A stretch of 64,000 nucleotides of DNA from Pseudofabraea citricarpa. Its lineage: Eukaryota; Ascomycota; Leotiomycetes; Helotiales; Dermateaceae. Below are positions 51,924-61,780 of the stretch, one piece after another. Under the pieces are notes generated by a model, which was given only the letters and a program-made list of their open reading frames with translations, searched no databases and was not told where the DNA came from. The stretch is taken from NCBI GenBank assembly GCA_029641185.1, contig JAPWGK010000024.1, forward strand, positions 372,001 through 436,000. The letters are read 5' to 3'. The stretch's first letter is position 1; the number at the start of each line of letters is the position of its first letter. The position numbers and the translations under genes are program-made.

Positions 51924-52343
51924 TATCTTAACTAATAAGAGGGATTTTATTTAGTATACTTATAATAAAAGACTATAAACCTAAAGTTAATTATTATTAG
52001 AGTTATAATAAAACTAACTAACTAAAAGTCTTAGAATATAAGAGAAAGTAACTAACTAAAAGATAGGATTTAAGGAATTTTAGCTAACTAAAAGCTAGAA
52101 TACTAGCTAATAAGAGGTTAGAACGCTAACTAACTAGAAGATAGAATATTAACTAACTAGAAGCTAGAACGCTAACTAACTAGAAGCTAGAACGCTAACT
52201 AACTAGAAGCTAGAACACTAACTAACTAGAACGTATACTAAAAGAACTAATTAGAGGCCGCCCGACCAGTATAAACTTTTCTAGCTTTCTCTCTTATTAC
52301 GTGTATCTTAAACCTCTTCTTATTTCGTTCCTTATTCTAAGAG
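51924..52343. repeat. 23-bp repeats and hairpin unit (right copy), edge of the AT-rich block
   Basis: From about 52015 it matches 22780-23060. The 23-bp repeats here (units at 52121, 52144, 52167, 52190 and 52213) read AACGCTAACTAACTAGAAGCTAG-like. They are followed by a conserved GGCCGCCCGACCAGTATAAA segment and a single hairpin unit with ACCTCTT and AAGAGGT ends (about 52311-52345). This copy keeps more G and C than the left one. Normal composition starts right after it. Confidence 0.8.
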
Positions 52344-52378
52344 GTATAATATATCTGTTTCTTGCTTGACCCTCGTTT

Positions 52379-52760
52379 TCATTCTTTTGATTCGTCTACT
52401 TTCTCGTCTGTTTTGTCGTTTTTATCGTCTATTTCGTTGTCATATTTTAGGGGGCTCTTAAACTCTATGATTTCAACGTCCTCTGTCTTTCCCGCCCCTT
52501 CCGCGCCCTTTCTTTCCCTTAGTTTCTCGAAGGCGATTATATCTTTTTCAATATAGCCTGGAAGTCCTTTGATAGGGAAGAGGTAGAGAGATAGCCTACC
52601 ATGGTCCTTAAGTAGGTCTATAAAACGTACTATATCTCTGCGAAATATTTCGGAAGTTTATTCTTTGTACTCTTCCAGTTTACGCGCAAGCACCCCCAAT
52701 GTAACAAGTATAGCCGGCAGGCACCTCAAACGGCAAATGTTCCTCGTTTTCACCTACGTT
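52379..52760 (-). pseudogene. Broken, unidentified coding relic (probable transposon remnant)
   Basis: A minus-strand frame ending in TGA at 52379-52381 is coding-like for about 85 codons: FRRDIVRFIDLLKDHGRLSL, then LFPIKGLPGYIEKD, then an acidic/lysine tail. An in-frame TAA near 52645, which could be a RIP-changed CAA, breaks it. Upstream the same frame continues for about 30 codons, while a neighbouring frame is also open (HLPFEVPAGYTCYIGGA), which suggests a frameshift. I do not recognise the protein. Its position at the border of the repeat block and its lack of a start make an eroded transposon or degraded host gene most likely. Confidence 0.45.
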
Positions 52761-53286
52761 TTCTTTAAAAGTCTTTTAATCGTCTGTTTTTTTTTTCTCG
52801 TTAACAATCAAGATAAATTTGCCTTTGAAAAATCATTTTCTTAGACTTGAAGTTTGGGGGCATTGATAATTCGGGATATTATCTTTTAGTTTGTAAGAGC
52901 TTTACCGCCTTTCTGCATAGACACCCGAGGTGGCGGCTTTGTGTGCATTGGAAATGATACAATGCAGGTTCGAATTATCTGACCCACATAATTGACAGCG
53001 GAGTTTTGCTGAAGAGACTTCTCTTATAAGAACTTTCCACGAAGTGAAACAAGTTCGAGGGGAGAAATGTCGATCGCTACTGTACTAAAGTTTTTCGTTT
53101 AAGAGGCTGGGAAACTGATATTAAACAAGAGTATTAGCGCCCCCCAGATTTACCCCTCCTCCCTCCTCCCCGCATTACCCGGATACTCTTGACGTTACCG
53201 GTCAATCAAAGCCAATTTATCATCGCAACTCCATTCAAATCCTGCAAACACAACTCATATTTTGTCTACCACTGCTGGCACTAACC
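52761..53286 (+). promoter_or_regulatory. Upstream region of the C2H2 regulator gene
   Basis: First stretch of ordinary sequence after the repeat block. It contains a pyrimidine-rich run (about 53139-53180) and a CCAAT box at 53212-53216, 70 bp before the start codon. No reading frame is supported. Confidence 0.5.
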
Positions 53287-56200
53287 ATGCAAGAACAAAC
53301 AATACGCGTACGGCGTGCCGAGGTTGCAAAAAAATGCACTTATTGCGATCGCACCTTTACCAAGGAGGAGCACCTCAAGCGTCATCAGAGATCACGTATG
53401 TCTAGCAGTAATTAATTACCTTCTTCTAACTCATTTGATATCATAGATACCGGGGAGAAGCCTTTCAAATGTCACAGGTGCCACCGAAGATACGGTAGGA
53501 GGTGAGTACCTGAGATTCTGTCTCCTAACCCCTGGCTTCACTCTTTTCAACTTTCAAGAGCCTTCGACTTGGATATCTATTTACCACCGAGAAGTGACGT
53601 TCTAGTTCGACACCTTCAAACACACCTTTCGGAGAACCATCCAGGTGAGCGACGTGTTAGCACCCTGCACGGTGGGAAAAGCTCCACCAAGGCAAGTAAT
53701 ACTGTACTTCCCATCACTGCCATGCCTGCTCTAAATCCTCAATACGGACCGAATAATGTACCTTTATTATCTACTATCAACAATTCTATGGCTGTGGAAT
53801 CCCTCAACCAGGTACAACCGCAAGAGGAACAGGATCTACCGAGCTTAGATTCTTCCACAGAACAATATTCTGCCCCCACAGATATACTAAACGATGTCGG
53901 GGACAACAATCCAAACGGATTTACTGGACAAGAGAACTCTCCGTTACCACCACTATCCAAATTGAGTACCGAGAGTGTCTCTAGGGCCAGAAATACTGCT
54001 CCGGGAGTTGATCCGGACGATGATGGCAATATATCATTTAGTAGCCATACTGCCGAGTCTCGACTTCCAAATCAGCAAATAACACAGGAGTCACGGCGAA
54101 TGGAACCAGTCACTGGAGAACTTGAACTTAACCAGAATAGTTCGAATCAAGACCAGTCTCATGCGACAATCCAGTTACCGTTCATATTTGAATCGGATGA
54201 AGTCTGCAGGTTTCAGGCAGATGGCTTTCAGGATGTCGATTTTAACGAGTATGATTATTTCAGCCCGGGAATGATAGACTTCTTGGACTTTGCAACTCCT
54301 CGCGAGCCATTAGTAGAACCTCATTTCCACAAAACCAAAAGTGCCAATGCTCAAACCTTTCTTTCCGTCGAGCAAACGCAAGAGATGCGGCGATTATGGA
54401 GAGGTCAACGATTAACTCCTGGAGTACGATTCATCTGGTCCTTATGGAGTAAGGTCGCTCAGCATGCACCCGACAATATTTTCTCTAAGACATCTACTAG
54501 CACTTCTAATCCTGTGGAACCAATGCTTGAAGTCGTTGAGACCTCCAAATGGGGTGTTGACAATGAACGCAGAAGAGAATTAATTAATTATTGCGAAGGG
54601 CTCTATCACCTTACACCTCATACTACATCCCCTCAGGCTCAAGCTACCCCTCCTCAAACACAGTCTGAATCAGAGTCAGAAAGCGGTCTACCAGGTCTCT
54701 CTGCTGATGGCTTTCTAACAAAAGAAGTTCTGGAGACAAGTTTGGACTTCTTCTTCCAGTATTTTCCAATGCCGTTTGTACACAAGGCAACTTTCAATGC
54801 AGCCACGACTCCAGATTTGTTGCTGTTCCCGATATGCTTGATTGGTTTTTCCTTCTTATATCCGGAGCGCTCAAAACCATTTATTCTTCGTCATCAGAAG
54901 GTTATTCCATATATTTTCCCTAACTAAACTAAGCGCTAATGTTGTATGCAGAACTTGATGCGGTCTTGTCGCAGGGATTTAGCATCCAAAGCCCTCGGAA
55001 ATTGCCAGGCATGGGAACTTCTTGTATCGATAGCTTCTACTCTCCTCGTTGTATATCTAGCTCTGGGACTGACTGTATGATAAATCTTTGGTATAATATA
55101 GCCATATCCCTCTGACGATTATTGATAGGATGAGATCGAAGAATGCCAGGCGCATATGCTGTGTGTTCAAATGTTACATGTGAGTAGAAAGAAGTTTAAG
55201 CATATCAACTTTCGTATCTAACCTATTTTTGGTGTTTAGATTGTGGAAAAACATGGTTTTTTCGCTGCTTATCTTGGCGATGACTTGACTGTGCATGTAC
55301 CAGCAACGCCGACTAGTTATAAAGGCTCCTGGAATACCTGGGCTCGCATCGAGTCTATAAAACGGCAAGATTTCTAGCCCGTGAAGCCGAATTAGCTAAT
55401 TGGTAGTAGAATGATCTCCTATCTCTTGTGGGTCGACGCAGCATATACTCGCATAATGGGCAGTGCTGGAGTGGTAGATATGGACAAAGTAGAAGTCCAT
55501 ATACCATGCGAGGCTGCTCTCTTTGACGCCACATCCCTTTCAAAATTCTCACAGGCTGTGAAACGCGGCGCGGCATGGATGCAGCCGCGAATGCGAGTTC
55601 AGAACTTCCAAAGTACAGCACCGCCTGCCATCGACCATGTATCAATGCAAACCTTAATAAGTTCGTTATACCTACAAGCTGCCGCAGCTCGACATGGACT
55701 ACCAGGTGGCAACAGGATCTTGTTGGCAACTATTTCATGTAGCCCTGCAGAAGTATTTGTAAACGAAACTAGATCAAAACACATCATCACATCTGTCCTA
55801 TTGCTACCAGCAAAGTACGCCAGCATATTTCAAAGCAAGGACGCGCTGACTATGGTGGCATGGAATAACCTGTGCATTAACCTGACAACAGACTTAGATC
55901 TTTTAGAGGTTGCTTCTGGCCGCGACGGTTTGGATCCTGCTCATGCAGCTATGATAGGCGTTACAAAATGGTCACGGTCAGCCAGTGCTCGAAGAGCCAT
56001 AGTGCATGCAAGTCAGATCTTTAGCATTCTCTCTTCATCACGGCTACGTGAGTCAAATGTCGCAAGATCGGATCTCTTGCTGTTCGTCTCAGCCCTCGTC
56101 CTTAGCATGTATCTTTTTGTGGTTGAGAAAGGCCAGGAAGATCATAACTCGACTGTATTTGAACTACTACAGGAAGTCAATTGGACCACTATTGGGGACG

Positions 56201-56466
56201 AAGGTCTGCGATACCCACCAGAGAACATTCAGTCTACTCCAAGTCTGGCTTCTCAAGATTCGCCCAACATCATAGACGCAGCACGGGACTTCATACGACA
56301 TGGTGGGCCTGTATCCTTTGCTGGAGAGGATCAGCTGGGTGGTGCCACTGCAGCACGAAAGATCCTACTCAATTATGTGCACCTGCTGGATGAAGTGGGA
56401 AAATGGCGGTGGTCAAGATATTCGCAACTACTTAGGACCATGAGTAATTTTCTGACCGAAGACTAG
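53287..56466 (+). CDS. C2H2 zinc-finger transcription factor with fungal transcription factor domain (seven exons, 941 aa)
   Basis: Probable nuclear DNA-binding regulator of the neighbouring genes. My exons are 53287-53395, 53447-53501, 53595-54900, 54952-55074, 55129-55179, 55240-55364 and 55410-56466; they keep one frame. Residues 17-37 and 45-65 are two C2H2 fingers (C17, C20, H33, H37; C45, C48, H61, H65) joined by TGEKPFK. Their helices, KEEHLKRH and RSDVLVRH, resemble those of yeast Adr1 and Msn2. A Ser/Asn/Gln-rich linker follows. From about residue 437 (FFFQYFPMPFVHKATF) to the end the sequence resembles the fungal-specific transcription factor domain (PF04082 type). Oddities: intron 2 has two in-frame acceptors and only the distal one gives a normal second finger; intron 6 uses a GC donor; intron 3 has a weak GTTATT donor. 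The identification is firm, some splice sites less so. It faces the repeat block and is transcribed toward the next gene. Confidence 0.88.
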
Positions 56467-56881
56467 CGAAGCCAATTTAAAACGATTGTAGCGTTATCTT
56501 GTGTTCTGATATCACTAGAACCAGCAAGTTTATAAAGGTCGATCAAGCTTAGCAGAAAAGAAGATGGTATTTGAGCAAGATATATTGACAGTGAGATTTT
56601 CTTGGCTGAGCAGTTCATCTATCAGCCTACTATGAGCTATCGTGGAAAATGCTTTACGACTACTATAGGTGATTATTGGTTTAGCATCTGGCCCCACGCC
56701 GCTTAAACTGATTCAAGTGGCTTCCCATTCCATGATTGACCAATAGAATTTGGAAGGCCCCACGACTTTCCTACTTAAAATATAAAATATCAGATGTATG
56801 TGTTGAATATATCAACATCACCTTTACAGATATCATTTAACACTCTTATTCATATCTAAGTGCCAAAAACTGCTAGATATA
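56467..56881 (+). promoter_or_regulatory. Promoter region of the CMD-like gene
   Basis: 415 bp between genes 1 and 2. It contains a CCAAT box at 56740-56744 and a TATAAAA box at 56781-56787, about 95 bp before the start codon. The nine-base sequence GGCCCCACG occurs twice in direct orientation, at 56690-56698 and 56756-56764. Related GCCCCA sites lie upstream of the monooxygenase and NmrA-like genes. Confidence 0.6.
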
Positions 56882-57810
56882 ATGGCAGATTGGAAAGAAG
56901 ACAAGTTTATGTCCCAATGGGACGAAAAATACGTTTCCACCAATCTGAAGAGCGGTGCAAGGCCGTATGAGAAAGATTTCTTTCTAGGAATCAATCATGA
57001 ATTGAGTATTTCACAGCCCGAGTTAAGAGGTCACAGCTATGCAATTGTTGTAAGTCGAGACATGATTCCCACCCCTCTTGTTCGAAATTCAGCAGATCTG
57101 ATTTCTGATCTCTGAAGGCGGCAGCATGTTGTGCTGTAGGACGTGCGGATGTCGTTGGGCAATTCTTTGATCATTTGACGGCCGAGTCAACAAGCGAAGA
57201 ATCGGCGCAGGTCTTCCTTCGCCTTCGCGAAGCCATTACCATCATCTTCCCGTATTTAGGGTTGCCAACATGTATTCCAGCTTGCTATGGCATGATTGGA
57301 GTCGTACAAAGGAAAGGCCATGAGTTTGCCTCGACCAAGGTACTTCGGAAGAGGACGGTAGACGAGGATGATGTGAAAAAAGGAGTGGAACTTCGGGCGC
57401 GAATCTACAAAGGGGTGGGAAACTCAGAGATCTTTGACCTCATGGAGAGCTTCTTCTCTGATCTGAGTACGTAAAGTTGCGTAGCGGTTTGAGACTTTTA
57501 ACTGACTGCTTCTCAAGTTACCTGTTCGACGGTTGTAACCTGGGGATACCTGATCGCGAAGGCTAACGAGGAGGTTTTCCAGCCACAGGAATCACATCTT
57601 ATTATTGCGACTGCAATCATGGGCCTGGGAGCGACTCGGCAGACGAAGAGCCACATCAAGGCGTCACTGGGTATTGGGAACTCGGTCAATTGTATGAAGG
57701 CTGTAGTGGATGCGGTCTCAAAAATCGCCGAATGGGCGGATCGCCCCATCTCCCCGTTCGACGTAGACGAACTCTCGCACCAGATTCAAACAGCGCTCAA
57801 AATTGTGTAG
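56882..57810 (+). CDS. Carboxymuconolactone-decarboxylase-like (AhpD-fold) protein (three exons, 269 aa)
   Basis: Exons are 56882-57049, 57118-57466 and 57518-57810, with GTAAGT and GTACGT donors and a CTGAC branch site before the second acceptor. The protein looks like two CMD half-domains. The first covers about residues 40-115, including LREAITIIFPYLGLPTCIPA. The second covers about residues 175-250, including HLIIATAIMGLGATRQTKSH and HIKASLGIGNSVNCMKAVVD. CMD proteins act on aromatic-derived lactones or as peroxidase-type enzymes. Here the canonical AhpD CXXC pair is absent (a CIPAC stretch is present instead), so classical peroxidase activity is doubtful. CMD-fold proteins are common in fungal biosynthetic clusters, often with unknown roles. 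It lies 415 bp downstream of the regulator and 500 bp upstream of the monooxygenase, on the same strand. The start has a good context (ATAATGGC). Family assignment is good; the substrate is unknown. Confidence 0.85.
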
Positions 57811-57845
57811 TCTGTAAGCGAGCAGGGGAACTACACGCAACGTTC

Positions 57846-57851
57846 AATAAA
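57846..57851 (+). terminator. Polyadenylation signal of the CMD-like gene
   Basis: AATAAA, 36 bases after the stop codon of the gene ending at 57810. Confidence 0.6.
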
Positions 57852-58311
57852 CATATACCTAGGTATACAGTGACAAGTTTATTCATGCTGACTGGTATTT
57901 CTTTGCATGTGAAGTAAGTAAGTGACCCCATGTTGCTTTACAGAGGGCTACATCCCTATCTATCGCGGAATTCAATTGCTTGTGTGGTGCTCGATCCTTG
58001 ATGTGGGGAGACGAATGTATTGGTTCGAGCAGGACTCGCGTAGTAGGTAGCTAGAAGCGAGCCAAGATTTCAAAGCCCCATCACTTGATACTTTGTTTCT
58101 TGCATACATTATCAATTTTGACTTCACACCCCAGTTGGGAAAATTTCAAGAAATACGTTCATAAGACAAGATGACTTGGACGCTGTAAATATCTTCCAAT
58201 GCCTGCCTTCGAGGGGATATATCTCAACCCACGTCTTTGGTACCCAAACACAATTACCTGGAGATACTTTCGATTGTTTTCGTCTCAGGTTAAATCTGCA
58301 GTATAATAAAT
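57852..58311 (+). promoter_or_regulatory. Upstream region of the FAD monooxygenase gene
   Basis: Non-coding interval of about 460 bp. It contains a GCCCCA site at 58075-58080, like those near the other cluster genes. Short frames on both strands here do not look like protein. Confidence 0.45.
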
Positions 58312-60208
58312 ATGGCTTCCAACCCAAAAGCATCTGTGTCTTGCGTAAAGTACGGAATATATGCGTAGCAATTGTCCACTACTAACTTGATCCAGTGATG
58401 GGCTCAATTCCGAAGCCAGTTCTGGGGCCAGTCTTGGATCAACAACTACTATCGATACAGATATTCTTGTAGTAGGAGCCGGAATGACTGGTTTAACCAT
58501 GTCCATACTATTGGCCGATTTTGGCGTGAGGGCACTCACAATCGCGAAGCACCGCGGCACGGCACCATCTCCGCGTGCCCATGTAACAAACCAGCGGACC
58601 ATGGAGGTATTCCGAGATATGGGGATCGAAGAGCGTGTGCTTGCAGTGGCAACGCCGCTGAAAAAGTTGGGGAACGCCGTCATGGCGGCCAGCCTGACTG
58701 GAATGGAGATTGCCCGCTACAGCTGCTACGGAGCCGGTGCCGAACAGCTGTCTAACTTCACAAAGGCCAGTCCAACAGAAATGGTAAATGCGCCGCAGCA
58801 TGTCTTAGAGCAGGTTCTTTTGACGCGCGCTCGAGAGAACGGTGCTGAGATTCGCTTTTCCACCGAACTCATACATATTGAGGAAACACCTCATGGCATC
58901 GTCGCCCAACTTCAGGAGCGCGAGACTAAACGGCAGTATCAAGTTCGGGCTCGCTATGCTGTGGCTGCGGATGGGGGTCGTTCAACAGTCGCCGAACAGC
59001 TGGGTTTTGGCTTTCAAGGCGAGGCGAAGCTCATCAACATGCTAAGTGCATGGCTGGAAGTCGATCTGACTCGCTACACTTCCTATCGCCCAGCGTGTAT
59101 CTACTGGATCTTACAGCCGGGGAATTCTTACTGGGTTGGCTCAGGAACCTGCGTTGTCGTCAAACCCTTCACTGAATGGATGCTCAATCGACAGTATGAT
59201 GCAGCAGACGGCGAGCCTGACACGTCTGACGAAGGTGTGATTGCACACGCTCGCAAAGTATTGGCAATTCCTGACGACCTACCCGTCAAGGTGAAAGACG
59301 TAAGTAAGTGGCAAGTCAACAACGTTGTGGCTACCACATACCGACGTGGTAACGTTTTTGTGGCCGGCGATGCTGCTCATCGCCACCCACCTGCCAGTGG
59401 GCTCGGGAGTAACACTTGCGTCCAAGATGCCTACAATCTCGCTTGGAAATTGGCACTTGTTGTGTCTGGACGTGCCGGCGATGCGTTGCTAGAAAGTTAT
59501 CACCAAGAGCGTCAGCCAGTTGGGAAAAGGGTGGTTGAACATGCCATCCAAACACTCTACAACATGGCAAAAGTGCCAGAAATGCTGGGCTTCCATCGCG
59601 GACAGTCTTTAGTAGAAGGCTTTGCTTCGCTGGAAAATCTCTACTCTGAATCTCCAGGCGCCGAAGAGCGCCGTGCCCAACTGGAAGATGTGGTGCGGCA
59701 GCAACATCAGCGTTCGAATGCACTTGGGTTGCAATTAGGCCATCGCTACGAGAACTCATGTTCGGTTATCGAGGATGGGACCCCGTTTCCCAAGTATGTT
59801 CGTGATCCAGTGCTGCACTACGAACCAACGACACACCCAGGAGGCTACTTACCACACGCATACCTAGAGCATGAGGGCAGGCGAATATCAACATTAGACA
59901 CAATCCCATATGGCAAGTTTGGTCTGCTTGTTGGCATTGGTGGAAAGGCATGGGTTGGTGCAGCTGCAAAAGTAAGCGAGGAGCTGGGCATCGAGCTCTT
60001 TGTTCGTACCATCGGATACCGCTGTCCATACGACGACGTTCTCGGTGACTGGCGTGCCTTACGAGAGGTTTCTGATAGTGGTGCTCTTCTGGTTCGGCCT
60101 GATCGGCATATCGCATGGCGCTGCATGACCCGCCCCGTTGATTTCGGCCATGCTTTGCTTTCCGCATTGAAACAGATTCTCGTTCGCGATGGGTTGAAAG
60201 AAAAGTAG
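58312..60208 (+). CDS. Group A FAD-dependent aromatic hydroxylase-type monooxygenase (two exons, 616 aa)
   Basis: Predicted NAD(P)H-dependent hydroxylase of the PHBH/phenol hydroxylase class (FAD_binding_3, PF01494), closest by eye to TfdB-like phenol hydroxylases. Exons are 58312-58349 and 58396-60208. The 46-bp intron has a GTACGG donor and an ACTAAC branch site. The first exon is needed because the Rossmann strand DILVVGAGMTG (GxGxxG at about residues 40-45) starts before the first Met of the long frame. Other FAD motifs are RAHVTNQRTMEV (about 72-83), AADGGRS (about 200), and GDAAHRHPPASGLGSN with QDAYNLAWKLALV (about 335-365). From about residue 500 to the end is the thioredoxin-like region of this subfamily. 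No signal peptide or membrane segment. It likely hydroxylates a phenolic or polyketide-type ring; substrate unknown. It converges with the DUF3500 gene 276 bp downstream. Confidence 0.9.
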
Positions 60209-60484
60209 GTCTCTGAGTGTATGATCCACTAGTTTATATAGCAATTCATGCATATTTAAAATACGAAAAGACTTTCAAACAGGCTGGCTAGAGATAATCC
60301 TGTCATTACTCACTATCTGGTGCAAATTTAGCGACCCAGGAGCAGGAGATATATTTTGTGCAATGATATAATTCTTCTATACTCGTTCAAGTTCTCTCCA
60401 TTTTGTGATAGAAAATGATAAACACATCAAATTTCAAACTTTTAGCTACTCATCATATTATCACGAAGCTGATAATTTTCTGGC
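60209..60484. other. Shared 3' flank of two convergent genes
   Basis: 276 bp between the stop of the monooxygenase and the stop of the minus-strand DUF3500 gene. It is AT-rich, with no reading frame. It must hold the 3' ends of both transcripts. I see no canonical AATAAA on either strand. Confidence 0.6.
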
Positions 60485-61780
60485 TCAATCTTTACTATGG
60501 TCTAAGCTTTCATAATAGTCTTTAAGCAGCGCTTTCCCATAATCATTGCCATTCGGTGTTCTTACCAAGGTGTGAATGTGAAATGGCAAGGGTGCCTTGT
60601 TGTTCAAAAACACACCACTGTGATGGTCAAACTCCGCCATAACTACAGGCGAATGGATTTTGAAGTAGAATGCATCTTGTTCCTGAAAGCCACCAATCCA
60701 GCAAAAATATGTCTCTGTCCAATGAGCTGAGATTTCAGACATGCGAGCTTTTAGCGGCTGCTCTGGTAGATAATCGAGACACAGCACAGCCAGTTGACTG
60801 ATCATATCTTGCAGAGGCAGTGGCAAAGTCGAGACTTTGACGCCCTCATATGGAATGACTCGATTGTCTTGAAAAGCACCACCGAGATGTCGCTGGTCGG
60901 CACGGTGAAATCTCCAGGGCGGAAATGCGGGATCGTTCAGTTCTTGATATCTGCGTACACTTTGAATTGTTGCTGGATCCATTGACTGCATCAGCTTGAT
61001 TGCCAGTCGCTCCTGATCGGTGAAGAGCTCCGTGCCTTTGTCAGGGCCGTCGTCAATAACATTCGGTTCGGCGCCCATGAACACGGGCGAGATGACGATT
61101 TGCTGTCCGACCACACAGCAGTTCATGCAAAAATGATGGCCGGAAATCTGCCAGCCCCAGGGTTCATCCTCAGATGGGGTTCCGAATATAGAAAAGTTGT
61201 AAGACTTTTCATTCAGGACCTTCTTCCCGTTGACCACCTCGCCCAAGAAGCGATTTACTTTCATGCAACCACTGGCCTTTGCGTAGCCCGACGGTGACAG
61301 ACTCTTCTTCATGATGTCGTGTACTGCATCAACCAATTCTTCCGATACCTCCTCGAGACGAATGCCGCTCTTGTAGATGTAGATTTCTGGATTTAGCCAG
61401 CGTCGCCATTCTGGTGCATCAATCGGCCTACTCAAAGCAGCTTTCTCTTCGGGCGATGCGATTTCCAGCAACTTTTCTGCTGCCTTGGTCATTGCCGCCG
61501 TTGGCCCTGTAAGATCTTGATTTGCATTCACCAGATGGTACAGGCCTGGTATAATATTGCCGTCCACGGTGATGCCTTTGTAAGGCTGGGTATAAAGTTG
61601 TTCCCAGCTCTGCTTCCATCCTATCATGAATGGATCAGCGCAGCGCAGAGCACTCCATTCGTAACAGTCCGACGCCGCAAGTTCCCTGCTTCTCTGAATA
61701 TCCTGTGGGGGGATATAATCGCGGAAGCTCCCTTGCTTGCTTTGCATATCCATCTTGGAGATCTTCTTTTCACAGTGCAT
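60485..61780 (-). CDS. DUF3500-family protein (single exon, 431 aa)
   Basis: It looks like a member of the DUF3500 family (PF12006), whose biochemical role is not established. The family core is visible as WGWQISGHHFCMN (about residues 207-220), followed by VVGQQIVISPVFMGAEPN, and near the C-terminus FDHHSGVFLNN with HIHTLVRTPNGNDYG. Several conserved His, Asp and Glu residues (GHH, FDHHSG, HIH) could bind a metal, but that is inference. No signal peptide or membrane helix is evident. Three Met codons lie close together (residues 1, 10 and 12), so the true start could be 27-33 bases further in; the first is used here. It is on the opposite strand to the monooxygenase and converges with it. 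It is in tandem with the NmrA-like gene, whose stop lies 567 bp upstream of this start. The frame is open without introns over the whole length. Confidence 0.85.
   Translation of the reverse strand: MHCEKKISKMDMQSKQGSFRDYIPPQDIQRSRELAASDCYEWSALRCADPFMIGWKQSWEQLYTQPYKGITVDGNIIPGLYHLVNANQDLTGPTAAMTKAAEKLLEIASPEEKAALSRPIDAPEWRRWLNPEIYIYKSGIRLEEVSEELVDAVHDIMKKSLSPSGYAKASGCMKVNRFLGEVVNGKKVLNEKSYNFSIFGTPSEDEPWGWQISGHHFCMNCCVVGQQIVISPVFMGAEPNVIDDGPDKGTELFTDQERLAIKLMQSMDPATIQSVRRYQELNDPAFPPWRFHRADQRHLGGAFQDNRVIPYEGVKVSTLPLPLQDMISQLAVLCLDYLPEQPLKARMSEISAHWTETYFCWIGGFQEQDAFYFKIHSPVVMAEFDHHSGVFLNNKAPLPFHIHTLVRTPNGNDYGKALLKDYYESLDHSKD

Noticed and set aside
1..52343. Mitochondrial origin of the AT-rich DNA
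   Set aside because: It contains degraded LTR retrotransposons with target duplications and a CA/TG-specific depletion, both nuclear RIP signatures, and no mitochondrial genes.
52362..52556. Plus-strand frame of 64 codons, Ser/Phe-rich
   Set aside because: It is the antisense of the more protein-like minus-strand relic at 52379-52760. Its composition is low-complexity.
53739..54029. Minus-strand frame of 96 codons
   Set aside because: Shadow of the regulator exon in another frame; no recognisable protein.
53569..54927. Intronless model of the regulator starting at 53569
   Set aside because: It lacks the first zinc finger and half of the second, which lie in upstream exons in frame, and it ends inside an intron instead of continuing into the conserved domain.
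55355..55729. Minus-strand frame of 124 codons
   Set aside because: Antisense to exon 7 of the regulator, with no domain and no independent signals.
58285..58683. Minus-strand frame of 132 codons
   Set aside because: Antisense to the start of the monooxygenase gene. Its protein resembles nothing and it has no promoter context.
59331..59759. Minus-strand frames of 130-140 codons within the monooxygenase
   Set aside because: Shadows produced by the GC-rich codon use of the sense gene.
58484..60208. FAD monooxygenase starting at 58484
   Set aside because: This start falls inside the GxGxxG motif. A short upstream exon supplies the missing beta strand.
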